NCBI RefSeq assembly: GCF_025245835.1
Contig: NZ_JAOBWS010000001.1
Location: 682,001 to 746,000 of the forward strand
Length of the DNA: 64,000 bases
Direction of reading: 5' to 3'
Origin: Rheinheimera sp. 4Y26
GTDB taxonomy: Bacteria; Pseudomonadota; Gammaproteobacteria; Enterobacterales; Alteromonadaceae
The position numbers and the translations under genes are program-made. Below the pieces are notes generated by a model. The model was not told where the DNA came from, made no database searches, and was given only the letters and a program-made list of their open reading frames with translations. The first letter of the stretch is position 1; every line of letters starts with the position of its first letter. Below are positions 9,485 to 19,063 of the stretch, one piece after another.

Positions 9485-11269
9485 ATGCGAAAAATTTCGG
9501 TTGCTGGTTGTGTTTTCCTGCTGCTGTTAAGCGGCTGTGTGTCTGAATCTACCATTGTTGGCAATGACAGGCCGGGGCAACCCCGCACGGACATGAAAGA
9601 AGCCGCCCGCACCCGGATGTCGCTTGGTTTGAACTATTTGCAGCGTGGTGACAACACCCAGGCTAAATACAATCTGGAAAAAGCCAAACAGCTGGCACCG
9701 GATCTGGCCGAAATTGACAATGCGCTGGCCTACTATTACCAACAGGTTGGCGAACTGAAACAAGCCGAAGATGCCTACCGCAGTGCCTTACGTAAAGACA
9801 GCAACAACGCCGACACCTATAACAACTTTGGTGCTTTTTTATGTCAGCACCAAAAATACCAGCAAGCGGAAGAATTATTGCTGGCCGCTATTAAAAGACC
9901 GGGTTATATCCGGGTTGCCGACAGTTATGAAAACCTGGCTTTATGTGAGCTTGAGCAAAAAAACTATATCCAGTATCACCAGTATCTGAAGCAGTCGTTA
10001 CAGCACAACAGCAACCGCAGCTCTGCTTTGTACAATATGGCGGTGATGGAATATGCCATGGGCAATCTGGCGGAAGCAAAAAAATGGCAAAGCCGTTTGC
10101 ATCAGTTAGGGCAGGTTTCTCCTGAAGCCACTTTATTACGTTACATAGTTGCTTATTACAGCGGTGATGTTGCCGAACAACAAATTGCGGAAAAATTCCT
10201 GTTGTCTGTGTATCCCGGCAGCACCGAAGCCGCCATGTTACTGGCAAGCGATTTTAGCCAGAGCAAACCGGAACAAATGCGTAAGGCGTATAAAAGCTCG
10301 TTAATGCAGGATGACGCTGCTGCGGCAACAGTGACCAGCAACGACAAACCCAAAATGAAAATTGTCAAACGTAAATCTGCAGCTGCGGCCAAAACCGCTT
10401 CGGTACCTGCAGTAGCAGCTGCTTTACCTGACGCTCAGCTGCCTGCTGAAACACCGGACACCGAAGCATTCACCAGCACGGACAGTGCAATTGCAGCACA
10501 GAACTCTGAAGCTGTGTCCGCTGAACCCGCTGCAGAAACAATAGCGCAAGCGCCTGAGCAAAACATCAATCCAACAGTGACAGAAACAGTTGCAGGCACA
10601 GAGCAGGTCGAGGCGGATAGCAGCCTCAGCAGCAACCCAGCTCAGAGTACCAGCACAGAAGCTGAAGAGCTGGCCGCGCTGGCTGCGCCTGAGCCAATGC
10701 CAGCGGAAACCCTGACTACACAGCAGCCGGCAGTGGTATCCGCTGAAGCAAATACCATTACAAGTGCTGAACCCGATGCGGCCATCATGGCGCAGGAACA
10801 GCAGCCAGAGCAGCAGGCTGCGCAGCCGGTCGCTGAAGTTGAAGTGGCGCAGTCAGAACCGCAGCAGCAGACCACCTCAGACAATGCAGCAGAAATGGCG
10901 GCCCAGACCCATAAAGTCGCAGCCGGTGAAACGCTGTACAGTATCGCCAGCAGATATCGTTTATCGGTATCTGAGCTACAGGCGATGAATAACCTGAGTA
11001 ATGCAGCGCTGATTAAAACAGGCCAGGTATTAAAATTAACCGCAACTGCGGTTGCTCCTTCGGCAGCGCCAAAACCTGCGATGGAACAAGTGAGCGGGGA
11101 AATCCCGGCCACCTATCAGGTAAAAGATGGTGAGTCGATGTTCAGCATCTCTTATAAATACAACATCAAACTTGATACCTTATTAAAATGGAACAATATG
11201 ACGGTGGATCAGCCACTGTCGATCGGTCAAACGATTTATCTTCGGGATCCTGCCACTTCGTCATTATGA
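9485..11269 (+). CDS. pilF: type IV pilus assembly lipoprotein PilF with C-terminal tandem LysM domains
   Basis: Outer-membrane lipoprotein that promotes PilQ secretin assembly (called PilW in some species). Lipobox LLSGC with the lipidated Cys at residue 18. Residues about 35-265 are TPR repeats matching the usual PilF. Unlike the normal 250-residue protein, this one has 594 residues: about 200 residues of Ala/Glu/Gln/Thr-rich linker (roughly 275-470) and then two LysM peptidoglycan-binding modules (about 476-519, GETLYSIASRYRLS, and 542-588, GESMFSISYKYNIK). The frame is continuous with no sign of a frameshift. Its stop overlaps the rodZ ATG by 4 bp. Confidence 0.9.
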   Translation: MRKISVAGCVFLLLLSGCVSESTIVGNDRPGQPRTDMKEAARTRMSLGLNYLQRGDNTQAKYNLEKAKQLAPDLAEIDNALAYYYQQVGELKQAEDAYRSALRKDSNNADTYNNFGAFLCQHQKYQQAEELLLAAIKRPGYIRVADSYENLALCELEQKNYIQYHQYLKQSLQHNSNRSSALYNMAVMEYAMGNLAEAKKWQSRLHQLGQVSPEATLLRYIVAYYSGDVAEQQIAEKFLLSVYPGSTEAAMLLASDFSQSKPEQMRKAYKSSLMQDDAAAATVTSNDKPKMKIVKRKSAAAAKTASVPAVAAALPDAQLPAETPDTEAFTSTDSAIAAQNSEAVSAEPAAETIAQAPEQNINPTVTETVAGTEQVEADSSLSSNPAQSTSTEAEELAALAAPEPMPAETLTTQQPAVVSAEANTITSAEPDAAIMAQEQQPEQQAAQPVAEVEVAQSEPQQQTTSDNAAEMAAQTHKVAAGETLYSIASRYRLSVSELQAMNNLSNAALIKTGQVLKLTATAVAPSAAPKPAMEQVSGEIPATYQVKDGESMFSISYKYNIKLDTLLKWNNMTVDQPLSIGQTIYLRDPATSSL

Positions 11270-12390
11270 GTACTCAAGCGCAATCACAACAGGGCGGCGT
11301 TGGCGCCCTACTGAAACAAAGCCGCGAACAACGCGGCCTGACCACAGCTGAAGTTGCCAGTCAATTGCGGCTGAAAGTCAGTCAGATTGAACAGATTGAA
11401 GCAGAACAGTGGGATCCTTCAGTCTCAGCTACTTTTATCCGTGGTTATCTGCGGGCTTATGCCAAATTAATGAAATTGCCGGAAAAAGAAATTCTGGCCA
11501 ACTTTGAATTGCAGGCGGCTTATTTACGCAATCAGGCCAGGCCGATGCACAGCTTTTCCAACAAAGCGAGCCTGGACGCTGTGGATAACAGATTTATGCT
11601 GGCTAGTTATTTGCTGGTGGTGTTATTGATAGGGTTGTTTTTGGTCTGGTTCTGGCAAACCCATTTGCTTGATTCTAAGCCGGTGACTGCATTACCGGAA
11701 CTGACCTCGGCTGAACTGACACCTGCTGAATTAGCAGGCTCTGTGGCTGCAAAACCTGTTGAAACTAACACAGGCGCCGAGCAGACGGACTTAAACCCAA
11801 CACAAGATACTGCTGCAACTGCAGCCCAAAACGCCGCCTTAGCCGCAGATGCCGTTAATGCAGCTGCTGACAGTGAAAGCCAGCCGCAACAAGCCGCTGA
11901 TGCAGACACTGGCACTGAAGCAACAGTTGCTGGCCAGAGTCAGGCAGTACAACAAAAACCTGTAGCTGATGTTTCCATGGAAACTAACCCGGCAGCGGCC
12001 AATTCATCAGCGCAGCTCAGCGATACTCCAATACAAACGCAGCAGGATCTTGCCGCCGGCTCGCCAGCACAACCTTTACAAAACGAGGTTGCTGCCACTG
12101 CAACTACAGCGGCCACTGCAGCAGAGCACAACAGCGCTGCAGGCACGGCCCGTTTAAAGTTGCAGTTTAGCGCCGAATGCTGGCTGGAAGTGACAGATGC
12201 TACCGGCAAAAGACTGGCTTATGGCATCCGTCAGGCCGGTCAAAATGACGTTTTAACCGGCACTGCGCCTTTTAAAGTGCTGCTTGGCAATGCCGCAGCG
12301 GCCACAGTGCAATTGAATGATGTTGCTGTTGATTTGTCTGGTTATGCTGCCGGACGGGTCGCACGTTTAACCTTAGGTGGACAGCCTTAA
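11266..12390 (+). CDS. rodZ: cytoskeleton protein RodZ
   Basis: Inner-membrane protein linking MreB filaments to the elongation machinery. N-terminal helix-turn-helix domain (about residues 15-85, [20 protein letters not shown]), one transmembrane helix near residues 110-132 ([20 protein letters not shown]), a long Ala/Gln/Thr-rich periplasmic linker, and a C-terminal DUF4115 beta domain ([20 protein letters not shown]). The start at 11266 overlaps the pilF stop as ATGA; an in-frame ATG at 11188 would lie deep inside pilF. 374 residues; E. coli 337, the excess being linker. Confidence 0.94.
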   Translation: MSTQAQSQQGGVGALLKQSREQRGLTTAEVASQLRLKVSQIEQIEAEQWDPSVSATFIRGYLRAYAKLMKLPEKEILANFELQAAYLRNQARPMHSFSNKASLDAVDNRFMLASYLLVVLLIGLFLVWFWQTHLLDSKPVTALPELTSAELTPAELAGSVAAKPVETNTGAEQTDLNPTQDTAATAAQNAALAADAVNAAADSESQPQQAADADTGTEATVAGQSQAVQQKPVADVSMETNPAAANSSAQLSDTPIQTQQDLAAGSPAQPLQNEVAATATTAATAAEHNSAAGTARLKLQFSAECWLEVTDATGKRLAYGIRQAGQNDVLTGTAPFKVLLGNAAAATVQLNDVAVDLSGYAAGRVARLTLGGQP

Positions 12391-12391
12391 T

Positions 12392-13504
12392 ATGTTTGCA
12401 GAAAGTCCTATTATCCGCCGCAAATCAAAACAAATCCGTGTTGGCAATGTGCTGATTGGCGGTGATGCACCTATTGCAGTGCAGTCGATGACCAACACCA
12501 GAACCACAGATGTAGACGCCACAGTGGCGCAAATTCAGGCCATCGCCAAGGCAGGTGCTGATTTAGTGCGGGTCTCAGTGCCCACCATGGAAGCGGCTGA
12601 AGCTTTTAAACTGATTAAACAGCAGTCGCCCATTCCGCTGGTGGCAGATATTCACTTTGATTACCGTATTGCGCTTAAAGTGGCGGAATATGGTGTGGAC
12701 TGTTTGCGCATTAACCCTGGCAATATTGGCCGGGAAGACCGTATCCGTGCTGTGGTGGAATCGGCTCGGGATCACAACATCCCCATCCGTATTGGTGTGA
12801 ATGGTGGTTCGCTGGAAGCCGACATTCAGGAAAAATACCGTGAGCCAACACCAGAAGCCTTGGTGGAATCGGCCATGCGCCATGTCGAGATTTTAGACCG
12901 GCTGAACTTTGATAATTTTAAAGTCAGTGTCAAAGCGTCCGACGTGTTTTTGGCTGTTGGTGCTTACCGATTACTGGCAAAACAAATTGAACAACCGCTG
13001 CATCTGGGCATTACCGAAGCTGGTGGCGCCCGTGCCGGCGCTGTGAAATCGGCTATCGGCCTCGGCATGTTACTGGCCGAAGGCATTGGCGACACTTTAC
13101 GTATTTCGCTGGCAGCAGACCCTGTTGAAGAAGTGAAAGTGGCTTTTGATATTTTAAAGTCCCTGCGTATCCGCTCGCGTGGCATTAACTTTATCGCCTG
13201 CCCAAGTTGTTCACGGCAGGAATTTGACGTGATCAAAACCATGAACGAGCTGGAGCAGCGGCTGGAAGATGTCATCGACCCTTTAACTGTCTCTGTGATA
13301 GGGTGCGTGGTGAATGGCCCTGGCGAAGCGCTTATTTCCGATTTGGGCGTGGCCGGAGCCAACCGCAAAAGTGGTTTTTACCTCAAAGGTGAAAGGCAAA
13401 AGTTACGCATCGATAACGACAGCGTAGCTGAGCAGCTGGAACAACAGATCCGCGCTTATCTGGCGCAGCAAAAACAGCTGATTGATATCAAAGCTGTAGA
13501 TTAA
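12392..13504 (+). CDS. ispG: (E)-4-hydroxy-3-methylbut-2-enyl-diphosphate synthase IspG
   Basis: [4Fe-4S] enzyme of the MEP isoprenoid pathway making HMBPP from methylerythritol cyclodiphosphate. TIM-barrel opening [20 protein letters not shown] and cluster cysteines in [12 protein letters not shown] and [10 protein letters not shown]. 370 residues from the ATG at 12392; a GTG at 12377 overlaps the ribosome site AGGTGG and the end of rodZ, so it is not chosen. Its Fe-S cluster depends on the isc system at the start of the window, and its product is used by IspH (48065). Confidence 0.96.
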   Translation: MFAESPIIRRKSKQIRVGNVLIGGDAPIAVQSMTNTRTTDVDATVAQIQAIAKAGADLVRVSVPTMEAAEAFKLIKQQSPIPLVADIHFDYRIALKVAEYGVDCLRINPGNIGREDRIRAVVESARDHNIPIRIGVNGGSLEADIQEKYREPTPEALVESAMRHVEILDRLNFDNFKVSVKASDVFLAVGAYRLLAKQIEQPLHLGITEAGGARAGAVKSAIGLGMLLAEGIGDTLRISLAADPVEEVKVAFDILKSLRIRSRGINFIACPSCSRQEFDVIKTMNELEQRLEDVIDPLTVSVIGCVVNGPGEALISDLGVAGANRKSGFYLKGERQKLRIDNDSVAEQLEQQIRAYLAQQKQLIDIKAVD

Positions 13505-13572
13505 CCAATTTCCGAATTTGAATTGAAGGCAGCCTGCATCTGCGGGCATGCCGTTTATAGTCAGGGTTAAAA

Positions 13573-14853
13573 GTGTCTAAAGATATCCAAGCAATTCGCG
13601 GCATGAATGATTGCCTGCCGCAGGATACGCCGGTGTGGCAGTATCTGGAACAAATGATCAGAAGCACCGTCAGCAGCTACGGTTACGATGAAATCCGTTT
13701 TCCTATTGTGGAAATGACCGAGCTTTTTAAACGTTCTATCGGTGAAGTCACTGATATCGTTGAAAAAGAAATGTATACCTTCGAAGATCGCAATGGCGAC
13801 AGCCTGACGCTGCGCCCTGAAGGTACCGCCTGTTGTGTGCGTGCCGGTAATCAGCATGGCCTGCTCTATAACCAGGAACAACGGTTGTGGTATATGGGCC
13901 CGATGTTCCGCCATGAAAGGCCACAAAAAGGCCGTTATCGCCAGTTCCACCAGTTTGGTCTGGAAGCATTTGGTATGCAGGGCCCGGATATTGATGCTGA
14001 AGTCATTATTCTGACCGCCCGTTTATGGCAGCAGCTGGGCCTTGCGCCTTATGTCAAGCTGGAGCTGAACTCCCTGGGTTCGAATGCCGCTCGTGCAGCT
14101 TATCGCGACAAGCTGGTGGCGTACCTTGAGCAGCACCAGGAACTGCTGGACGAAGACAGCCAACGCCGTTTGCACAGCAACCCACTGCGGGTTCTGGACA
14201 GCAAAAACCCGGCCATGGCTGAGATGTTGTCTAAAGCACCCCAATTACTTGATCATCTGGATGAAGAATCTGCTGCTCACCTCGAAGGTTTAAAACAACG
14301 TTTAACAGCAGCTGGCATTAGTTTTGAGATCAACCCGCGCCTGGTTCGTGGCCTGGATTATTACAACCGTACCGTATTTGAGTGGGTCACCACCAATTTA
14401 GGTTCACAAGGCACTGTCTGTGCCGGTGGCCGTTATGATGGTCTGGTAGAGCAACTGGGTGGCAAAGCCACACCGGCTGTTGGTTTTGCCATGGGTATGG
14501 AGCGGCTGGTGTTGTTGCTGCAAAGTCTGGACTTAGTGCCGGCGGTCAGTAACAATGCAGACCTTTATTTAATGCCACTGGGTGAAGCGGCGGAACTTGC
14601 CGCAGTTTCGGTTGCCGAACAGCTTCGCAACGCCTTACCGGGCAAGCGTATTGTGATGCACTGCGGTGGTGGAAACCTGAAAAAACAATTAAAACGGGCT
14701 GATAAGTCAGGTGCAGCTGTGGGTTTATTATTGGGTGACGACGAACTGGCTTCAGGTCAGGTTACCTTAAAATGGCTCAGAGCCGAGAAACCACAACAAA
14801 CAGTCGCAATAACTGAGCTGGCCACAGTGCTCAATGCAGTCGTAACGGAGTGA
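13573..14853 (+). CDS. hisS: histidine--tRNA ligase HisS
   Basis: Class II aminoacyl-tRNA synthetase. Opening [16 protein letters not shown], motif 2 around [19 protein letters not shown], the histidine-specific [15 protein letters not shown], and motif 3 [15 protein letters not shown], followed by the C-terminal anticodon-binding domain. 426 residues (E. coli 424). GTG start; no closer ATG gives a complete N-terminus. yfgM begins 3 bp after the stop. Confidence 0.96.
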   Translation: MSKDIQAIRGMNDCLPQDTPVWQYLEQMIRSTVSSYGYDEIRFPIVEMTELFKRSIGEVTDIVEKEMYTFEDRNGDSLTLRPEGTACCVRAGNQHGLLYNQEQRLWYMGPMFRHERPQKGRYRQFHQFGLEAFGMQGPDIDAEVIILTARLWQQLGLAPYVKLELNSLGSNAARAAYRDKLVAYLEQHQELLDEDSQRRLHSNPLRVLDSKNPAMAEMLSKAPQLLDHLDEESAAHLEGLKQRLTAAGISFEINPRLVRGLDYYNRTVFEWVTTNLGSQGTVCAGGRYDGLVEQLGGKATPAVGFAMGMERLVLLLQSLDLVPAVSNNADLYLMPLGEAAELAAVSVAEQLRNALPGKRIVMHCGGGNLKKQLKRADKSGAAVGLLLGDDELASGQVTLKWLRAEKPQQTVAITELATVLNAVVTE

Positions 14854-14856
14854 TGG

Positions 14857-15495
14857 ATGGAAATTTACAACACCGAAGAACAACAGGTTGAAGCGATCAA
14901 GCGTTTCTGGAAAAACAACGGCACTTCAATTCTGGCCGGTATCGCTATTGGTTTAGCCGGTCTTTATGGTTTTCGTTATTACCAGGCGCAACAACTGGGC
15001 GCCATTGAGGCTCAGTCTGGTCAATATGCTGCGTTAATTGAGCAGGTGAGTGCTGAAGGTACTGATAAAGCCAGCTGGCTGATTGAAACCCAAAAGTTTA
15101 TTGATGCCAACAAAGGCAGTAGTTACAGCGTACTGGCCGCTTTACTGGCCGCCAAAGAAGCCGCTTTTCTGAAAGATTATGCCGCAGCTGAAAAACAACT
15201 GGCTTTTGTCATTGCCACCAGCAAAGCACCTGAAGTGATTGCACTGGCTACCTTGCGTCAGGCTCGTCTGCAGCTGGAACAGGCCAATTATGAAGCTGCG
15301 TTAAAAACACTGGACACCACAATGCCACAGAGTTTTGTTGCTCAGCAGCAAGAACTCAAAGGTGATGTGTTATTAAGATCCGGTGACGAAAGCAAGGCCA
15401 AAGCTGCGTATCAGGCTGCTTTAACAGCGTCTGAAGCGGGAAAAAATCCGCTGTTACAAGTTAAATTAAATGAGCTGGCCCACGTCGCCGGTTAA
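14857..15495 (+). CDS. yfgM: ancillary SecYEG translocon subunit YfgM
   Basis: Single-pass inner-membrane protein with a periplasmic TPR-like domain that works at the Sec translocon with PpiD. Short cytosolic N-terminus (MEIYNTEEQQVEAIKRFWKN), one transmembrane helix near residues 23-42 (SILAGIAIGLAGLYGFRYY), then helical repeats rich in Ala. 212 residues, family length about 206. It lies 3 bp after hisS and 9 bp before bamB, the usual order. Confidence 0.92.
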   Translation: MEIYNTEEQQVEAIKRFWKNNGTSILAGIAIGLAGLYGFRYYQAQQLGAIEAQSGQYAALIEQVSAEGTDKASWLIETQKFIDANKGSSYSVLAALLAAKEAAFLKDYAAAEKQLAFVIATSKAPEVIALATLRQARLQLEQANYEAALKTLDTTMPQSFVAQQQELKGDVLLRSGDESKAKAAYQAALTASEAGKNPLLQVKLNELAHVAG

Positions 15496-15504
15496 GAGGT
15501 CGCA

Positions 15505-16701
15505 GTGAAGTTATCGGTAAAAACCTGGGCGCCGTTGGTGCTGGTGCTGGCGTTAACCGCTTGTTCATCCAATGATGAAGAAGAGCTGGTACTGCCTGAG
15601 ATCAGCAACAAGGTAGAGCCAAATGAAGTGTGGAGCAGTTCGGTAGGTAATGGCATTGAGCATTACGACTCCAGACTTAAACCCGCCATTTTTGACAACA
15701 AAGTGTATGCTGCCAGCCGTGATGGTAAGGTCTCAGCTTTTGACCTGGCATCAGGCGACAGTCTCTGGTCTGTTGATTTACGCGACGGCGACGATGCACC
15801 TTTGTTTGGTGGCATCAGCCACTGGTGGAATGAACGTTCTGTAAAAGTCGGTGGTGGTGTTTCCGTTGGTTTTGACAAAGTTTTTGTTGGCACCGAAGAC
15901 GGCCTGGTGATTGCACTGAACCCACAAACCGGTGAGAAACTCTGGTCGGTCAATGTCAAAGGTGAAGTGTTAGCAGCACCTGTTGCCGCTGAAGGTTTAG
16001 TGCTGGTTAGCACCGGTGGTGGCCGTATTTTTGCGTTGCAACCAGACACAGGTGAACAGCGCTGGATGCACGAAACTGAAAACGCCATTTTAACTTTACG
16101 TGGCATCAGCCAGGTATCGGCACAAAGTGGTGGTGTAATTTATGGCACCGGCAATGGCAAAGTTGGCGCTTTAATCGCTGCCAAAGGAGTTCCTGCCTGG
16201 GAAGAAGCCATTACTGTTGCCAAAGGTGCCACTGATTTAGCCAGGATCATCGACGTAGACGCGACACCTATAGTGGACAATGGTACAATTTACGCCATTG
16301 CCTACAACGGTCAGCTGGTGGCGATGGAATTACGCAGTGGCCGTGTGTTGTGGAAGCGTGAATATGCCAGTTTCCGCGACATGGTGTTAGAGAACAATGT
16401 TCTTTATCTGGTTGATTCTGTTGGTAAGTTGTACGCCGTTGATGCCCGCACCGGTCTGGAAACCTGGGCTCAGCTGACCTTACATAAGCACTTTGTCACA
16501 GCCCCTGCTGTGTATAAAAATTATGTGGTAGTTGGTGACAACGAAGGCAATCTGCACTGGTTTGATAAAAGCAGTGGTGAATACCTGGCACGGCACGAGT
16601 TTGACAGTTCAGGCTTTTACGCTGAAGCTGTTACCACCAGCGAGTATTTATTATTGCAAAGCCGTAACGGTGAAATCACCTTACTGAACGTGCCTGAATA
16701 A
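15505..16701 (+). CDS. bamB: outer-membrane assembly lipoprotein BamB
   Basis: Eight-bladed beta-propeller lipoprotein of the BAM complex, which inserts beta-barrels such as the porins and OmpW of this window. Signal peptide with lipobox ALTAC, lipidated Cys at about residue 20. Repeated PQQ-type blade motifs are visible (FDLASGDSLWSVDL, LNPQTGEKLWSVNV, LQPDTGEQRWMHET, MELRSGRVLWKREY). 398 residues (E. coli 392). GTG start after AAGAGGT. A strong terminator follows. Confidence 0.95.
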   Translation: MKLSVKTWAPLVLVLALTACSSNDEEELVLPEISNKVEPNEVWSSSVGNGIEHYDSRLKPAIFDNKVYAASRDGKVSAFDLASGDSLWSVDLRDGDDAPLFGGISHWWNERSVKVGGGVSVGFDKVFVGTEDGLVIALNPQTGEKLWSVNVKGEVLAAPVAAEGLVLVSTGGGRIFALQPDTGEQRWMHETENAILTLRGISQVSAQSGGVIYGTGNGKVGALIAAKGVPAWEEAITVAKGATDLARIIDVDATPIVDNGTIYAIAYNGQLVAMELRSGRVLWKREYASFRDMVLENNVLYLVDSVGKLYAVDARTGLETWAQLTLHKHFVTAPAVYKNYVVVGDNEGNLHWFDKSSGEYLARHEFDSSGFYAEAVTTSEYLLLQSRNGEITLLNVPE

Positions 16702-16721
16702 ACGCAAAAACAGATTTGCAG

Positions 16722-16751
16722 AAACAGGCCTGCTTGCAGGCCTGTTTTTTT
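16722..16751 (+). terminator. Rho-independent terminator after bamB
   Basis: A 12-bp perfect stem (AAACAGGCCTGC / GCAGGCCTGTTT) with a two-base TT loop and a T tail. It separates the rlmN-bamB block from der. Confidence 0.9.
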
Positions 16752-16791
16752 GTTGTTAAAGACCCAGATTTTACTGATGAAAGCGCCAGAC

Positions 16792-16863
16792 GCCTGACAT
16801 CAGGCAGCATGCTGCTGCACTTTACCCAAGCGGGTAAAAATCCAGCTACCTGAAACAGGTAGC
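16792..16863 (+). promoter_or_regulatory. run of four hairpins in the der leader
   Basis: Four short inverted repeats follow each other in 72 bases, ending 21 bp before the der ATG: GCCTGA/TCAGGC (16792-16805), the palindrome GCAGCATGCTGC (16804-16815), TTTACCC/GGGTAAA (16821-16838) and the perfect 8-bp GCTACCTG/CAGGTAGC (16845-16863). None has a T run. It looks like a structured 5' untranslated leader; the function is unknown. Confidence 0.5.
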
Positions 16864-16884
16864 CCTGAGTATTGAGGAATTTAC

Positions 16885-18363
16885 ATGTTACCGGTAGTCG
16901 CCCTGGTTGGCCGTCCTAATGTCGGCAAATCTACATTATTTAACCGTCTCACCCGCACCCGCGATGCTTTAGTGGCGGATTTTCCGGGGTTGACGCGGGA
17001 TCGTAAGTACGGCTCAGTTGATTACGAAGGCCTGGAGTTTATTGTGGTGGATACCGGTGGTATCGACGGCAGTGAAGAAGGCATTGAACTGGAGATGGCC
17101 GAGCAGTCACTGCGTGCCATCGATGAAGCCGATATTGTGTTGTTTATGGTAGACGCCCGTACCGGCGTCAATGGTGCTGACAGCGCTATTGCCAATCACA
17201 TTCGCAAAATCAATAAAACCGTGTTTTTGGTGGCCAATAAAACCGATGGTTTAGACGCCGACACTGCTATTGCTGATTTTTATAGCCTGGGCATTGGTGA
17301 AGTCTACCCAATTGCCGCAGCACATGGCCGTGGTGTTACCAACTTACTGCAACGGGCTTTGGTGCCTTTGCTGACAGAACAACAAGCTGCCCGTCTGGCT
17401 GCTTTTGAAGCAGGTGAAGAGCTGGAGCCTGTTGATGAAGAAGCCGAAAAACTGGCGCGGGATCAACATATTAAACTGGCTATTGTGGGCCGGCCTAATG
17501 TGGGTAAATCCACTTTAACCAACCGTATTCTCGGTGAAGATCGGGTCATTGTTTATGATATGCCCGGCACCACCCGCGATTCGATTTATATTCCGATGGA
17601 AAGAGGCGATCGCAAATACACCCTGATTGATACTGCCGGTGTGCGTCGTCGTGGCAAAATTGATGATGTTGTTGAGAAGTTCTCAGTGGTTAAAACGTTG
17701 CAGGCCATTGAAGATGCCAACGTGGTGATCCTGGTGCTGGATGCACAACAGGGTATTTCTGATCAGGATTTAAGCATTTTAGGTTTTGTGCTGAATGCCG
17801 GCCGTTCTCTGGTGATTGCCGTGAATAAATGGGACGGTTTAAATGATGGCATCAAAGATGAAGTGAAACGCGAACTGGACCGTCGTTTAGGTTTTATCGA
17901 TTTTGCCCGTTTGCACTTTATCTCGGCGCTGCACGGTTCTGGTGTGGGTAATTTATTTGAATCAGTGGAAGAAGCTTTTGACTCAGCCACCCGCCGGGTC
18001 AGCACAGCGCTTCTTACCAAAATTATGATGATGGCGCAGGAAGATCACCAACCGCCATTGGTGAAAGGCCGCCGGGTTAAGCTGAAATACGCCCACGCCG
18101 GTGGTTACAACCCACCGCTGATTGTTATTCACGGTAACCAGGTGGAAGATTTACCGGATTCGTACAAACGTTATCTGATGAACTATTTCCGCAAGTCGCT
18201 GCAAATGATGGGTACACCGGTGCGGGTAGAGTTCCGCGGTGGTGACAACCCATTTGCGGAGCGTCGCAACACCTTAACGCCAAACCAGCAGTACAAACGC
18301 GAGCGTATTTTAAAAGCGCGGGCGAATCTGGCGAATAAGAAAAAACCTGGCCAGCCAGGCTAA
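16885..18363 (+). CDS. der: ribosome-associated GTPase Der (EngA)
   Basis: Essential GTPase for 50S subunit maturation with two consecutive G domains. P-loops [12 protein letters not shown] (about residue 8) and [12 protein letters not shown] (about residue 207) are each followed by DTGG or DTAG and by NKTD or NKWD, plus a C-terminal KH-like domain and a basic tail. 492 residues (E. coli 490). The leader contains a run of hairpins and a terminator follows. Confidence 0.98.
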   Translation: MLPVVALVGRPNVGKSTLFNRLTRTRDALVADFPGLTRDRKYGSVDYEGLEFIVVDTGGIDGSEEGIELEMAEQSLRAIDEADIVLFMVDARTGVNGADSAIANHIRKINKTVFLVANKTDGLDADTAIADFYSLGIGEVYPIAAAHGRGVTNLLQRALVPLLTEQQAARLAAFEAGEELEPVDEEAEKLARDQHIKLAIVGRPNVGKSTLTNRILGEDRVIVYDMPGTTRDSIYIPMERGDRKYTLIDTAGVRRRGKIDDVVEKFSVVKTLQAIEDANVVILVLDAQQGISDQDLSILGFVLNAGRSLVIAVNKWDGLNDGIKDEVKRELDRRLGFIDFARLHFISALHGSGVGNLFESVEEAFDSATRRVSTALLTKIMMMAQEDHQPPLVKGRRVKLKYAHAGGYNPPLIVIHGNQVEDLPDSYKRYLMNYFRKSLQMMGTPVRVEFRGGDNPFAERRNTLTPNQQYKRERILKARANLANKKKPGQPG

Positions 18364-18389
18364 TCTTCGTTGCTGTTGCTGATAAAAAG

Positions 18390-18410
18390 ACCGCCTGCTG
18401 GCGGTTTTTT
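18390..18410 (+). terminator. Rho-independent terminator after der
   Basis: Stem ACCGCC / GGCGGT around TGCT with a T run. The same 16-base hairpin core recurs in the terminator at 33173-33206. Confidence 0.85.
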
Positions 18411-18498
18411 GTTGCCAATTGATGTCCGGCTTTTATGCTGACAAGTCAGCGACAGAGCAACCCAGCCTGATAAAATGTCTTTTGCCGGAGCCATCTTC

Positions 18499-19008
18499 AT
18501 GAGCAGAACACCTTTTACCCTGACGGTGCAAACTGACCCGGCAACTTTGCAGTTGTTGCAGCAAAGTGCCCCTTTTCAGTTGGCACAGCAATTACAACCG
18601 AGTCTTAATGGCATCACTTTTGCTATTGGCGGCAGTTTATTATTGCTGGAGTTAGGCTTACTCAACAAAGCGCGTGATCTTGATTTGGTCTGCAGTCTGG
18701 CTGACTTTCCGCAGCTGAAAGCGGCCCTTGCCGCGAGCCTGAGTCCGGTGGCGGTGCCACCACATCCACAGTATCAGACGGAAGCTTTTGCCCGTTTTGT
18801 AAGTAAAGAAGGGGTTGAAGTGGATGTTATGGCCGGAATTAGAGTGCAACAATCTCAGCAACTGCGCTGCTGGCAATTTAGGCCAGAGCGCCTTGAGTGG
18901 CGCCATCAGTTGCCCTGGATGCTGGCGGAGGATTGGCTTGAACTTTATCAATTGTTTCAGCGCCCTAAGCGGGTGCAGTTGTTACAGCGTTTTTTAGCGC
19001 AGCGTTAA
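18499..19008 (+). CDS. putative nucleotidyltransferase-fold protein
   Basis: 169-residue protein of unknown role. Residues about 35-60 carry a pol-beta-type nucleotidyltransferase pattern: AIGGSLLLLELGLL followed by ARDLDLVC, with a further acidic pair in EVDVMAGI about 50 residues later, as expected for the metal-binding aspartates. The ATG at 18499 has GGAG 8 bp upstream, better than the in-frame ATG at 18475. Such small stand-alone proteins include toxin-like and tRNA-type transferases; neither function can be assigned. Convergent with xseA, no antitoxin-like neighbour. Confidence 0.65.
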   Translation: MSRTPFTLTVQTDPATLQLLQQSAPFQLAQQLQPSLNGITFAIGGSLLLLELGLLNKARDLDLVCSLADFPQLKAALAASLSPVAVPPHPQYQTEAFARFVSKEGVEVDVMAGIRVQQSQQLRCWQFRPERLEWRHQLPWMLAEDWLELYQLFQRPKRVQLLQRFLAQR

Positions 19009-19063
19009 AGCATAGCTGCAGCCATTGCTGCTGCTGCAGTGAGAGCTGCCGCGATTGGGTTGA

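Noticed and set aside
10642-11112. Long minus-strand open frame (156 codons) across pilF
   Set aside because: It is antisense to the Ala/Gln-rich linker and LysM region of pilF, is low complexity (Ala/Ser/Cys) and has no ribosome site.
12377-12391. GTG start for ispG five codons upstream
   Set aside because: It lies within the likely ribosome site AGGTGG; the ATG at 12392 matches the family start better.
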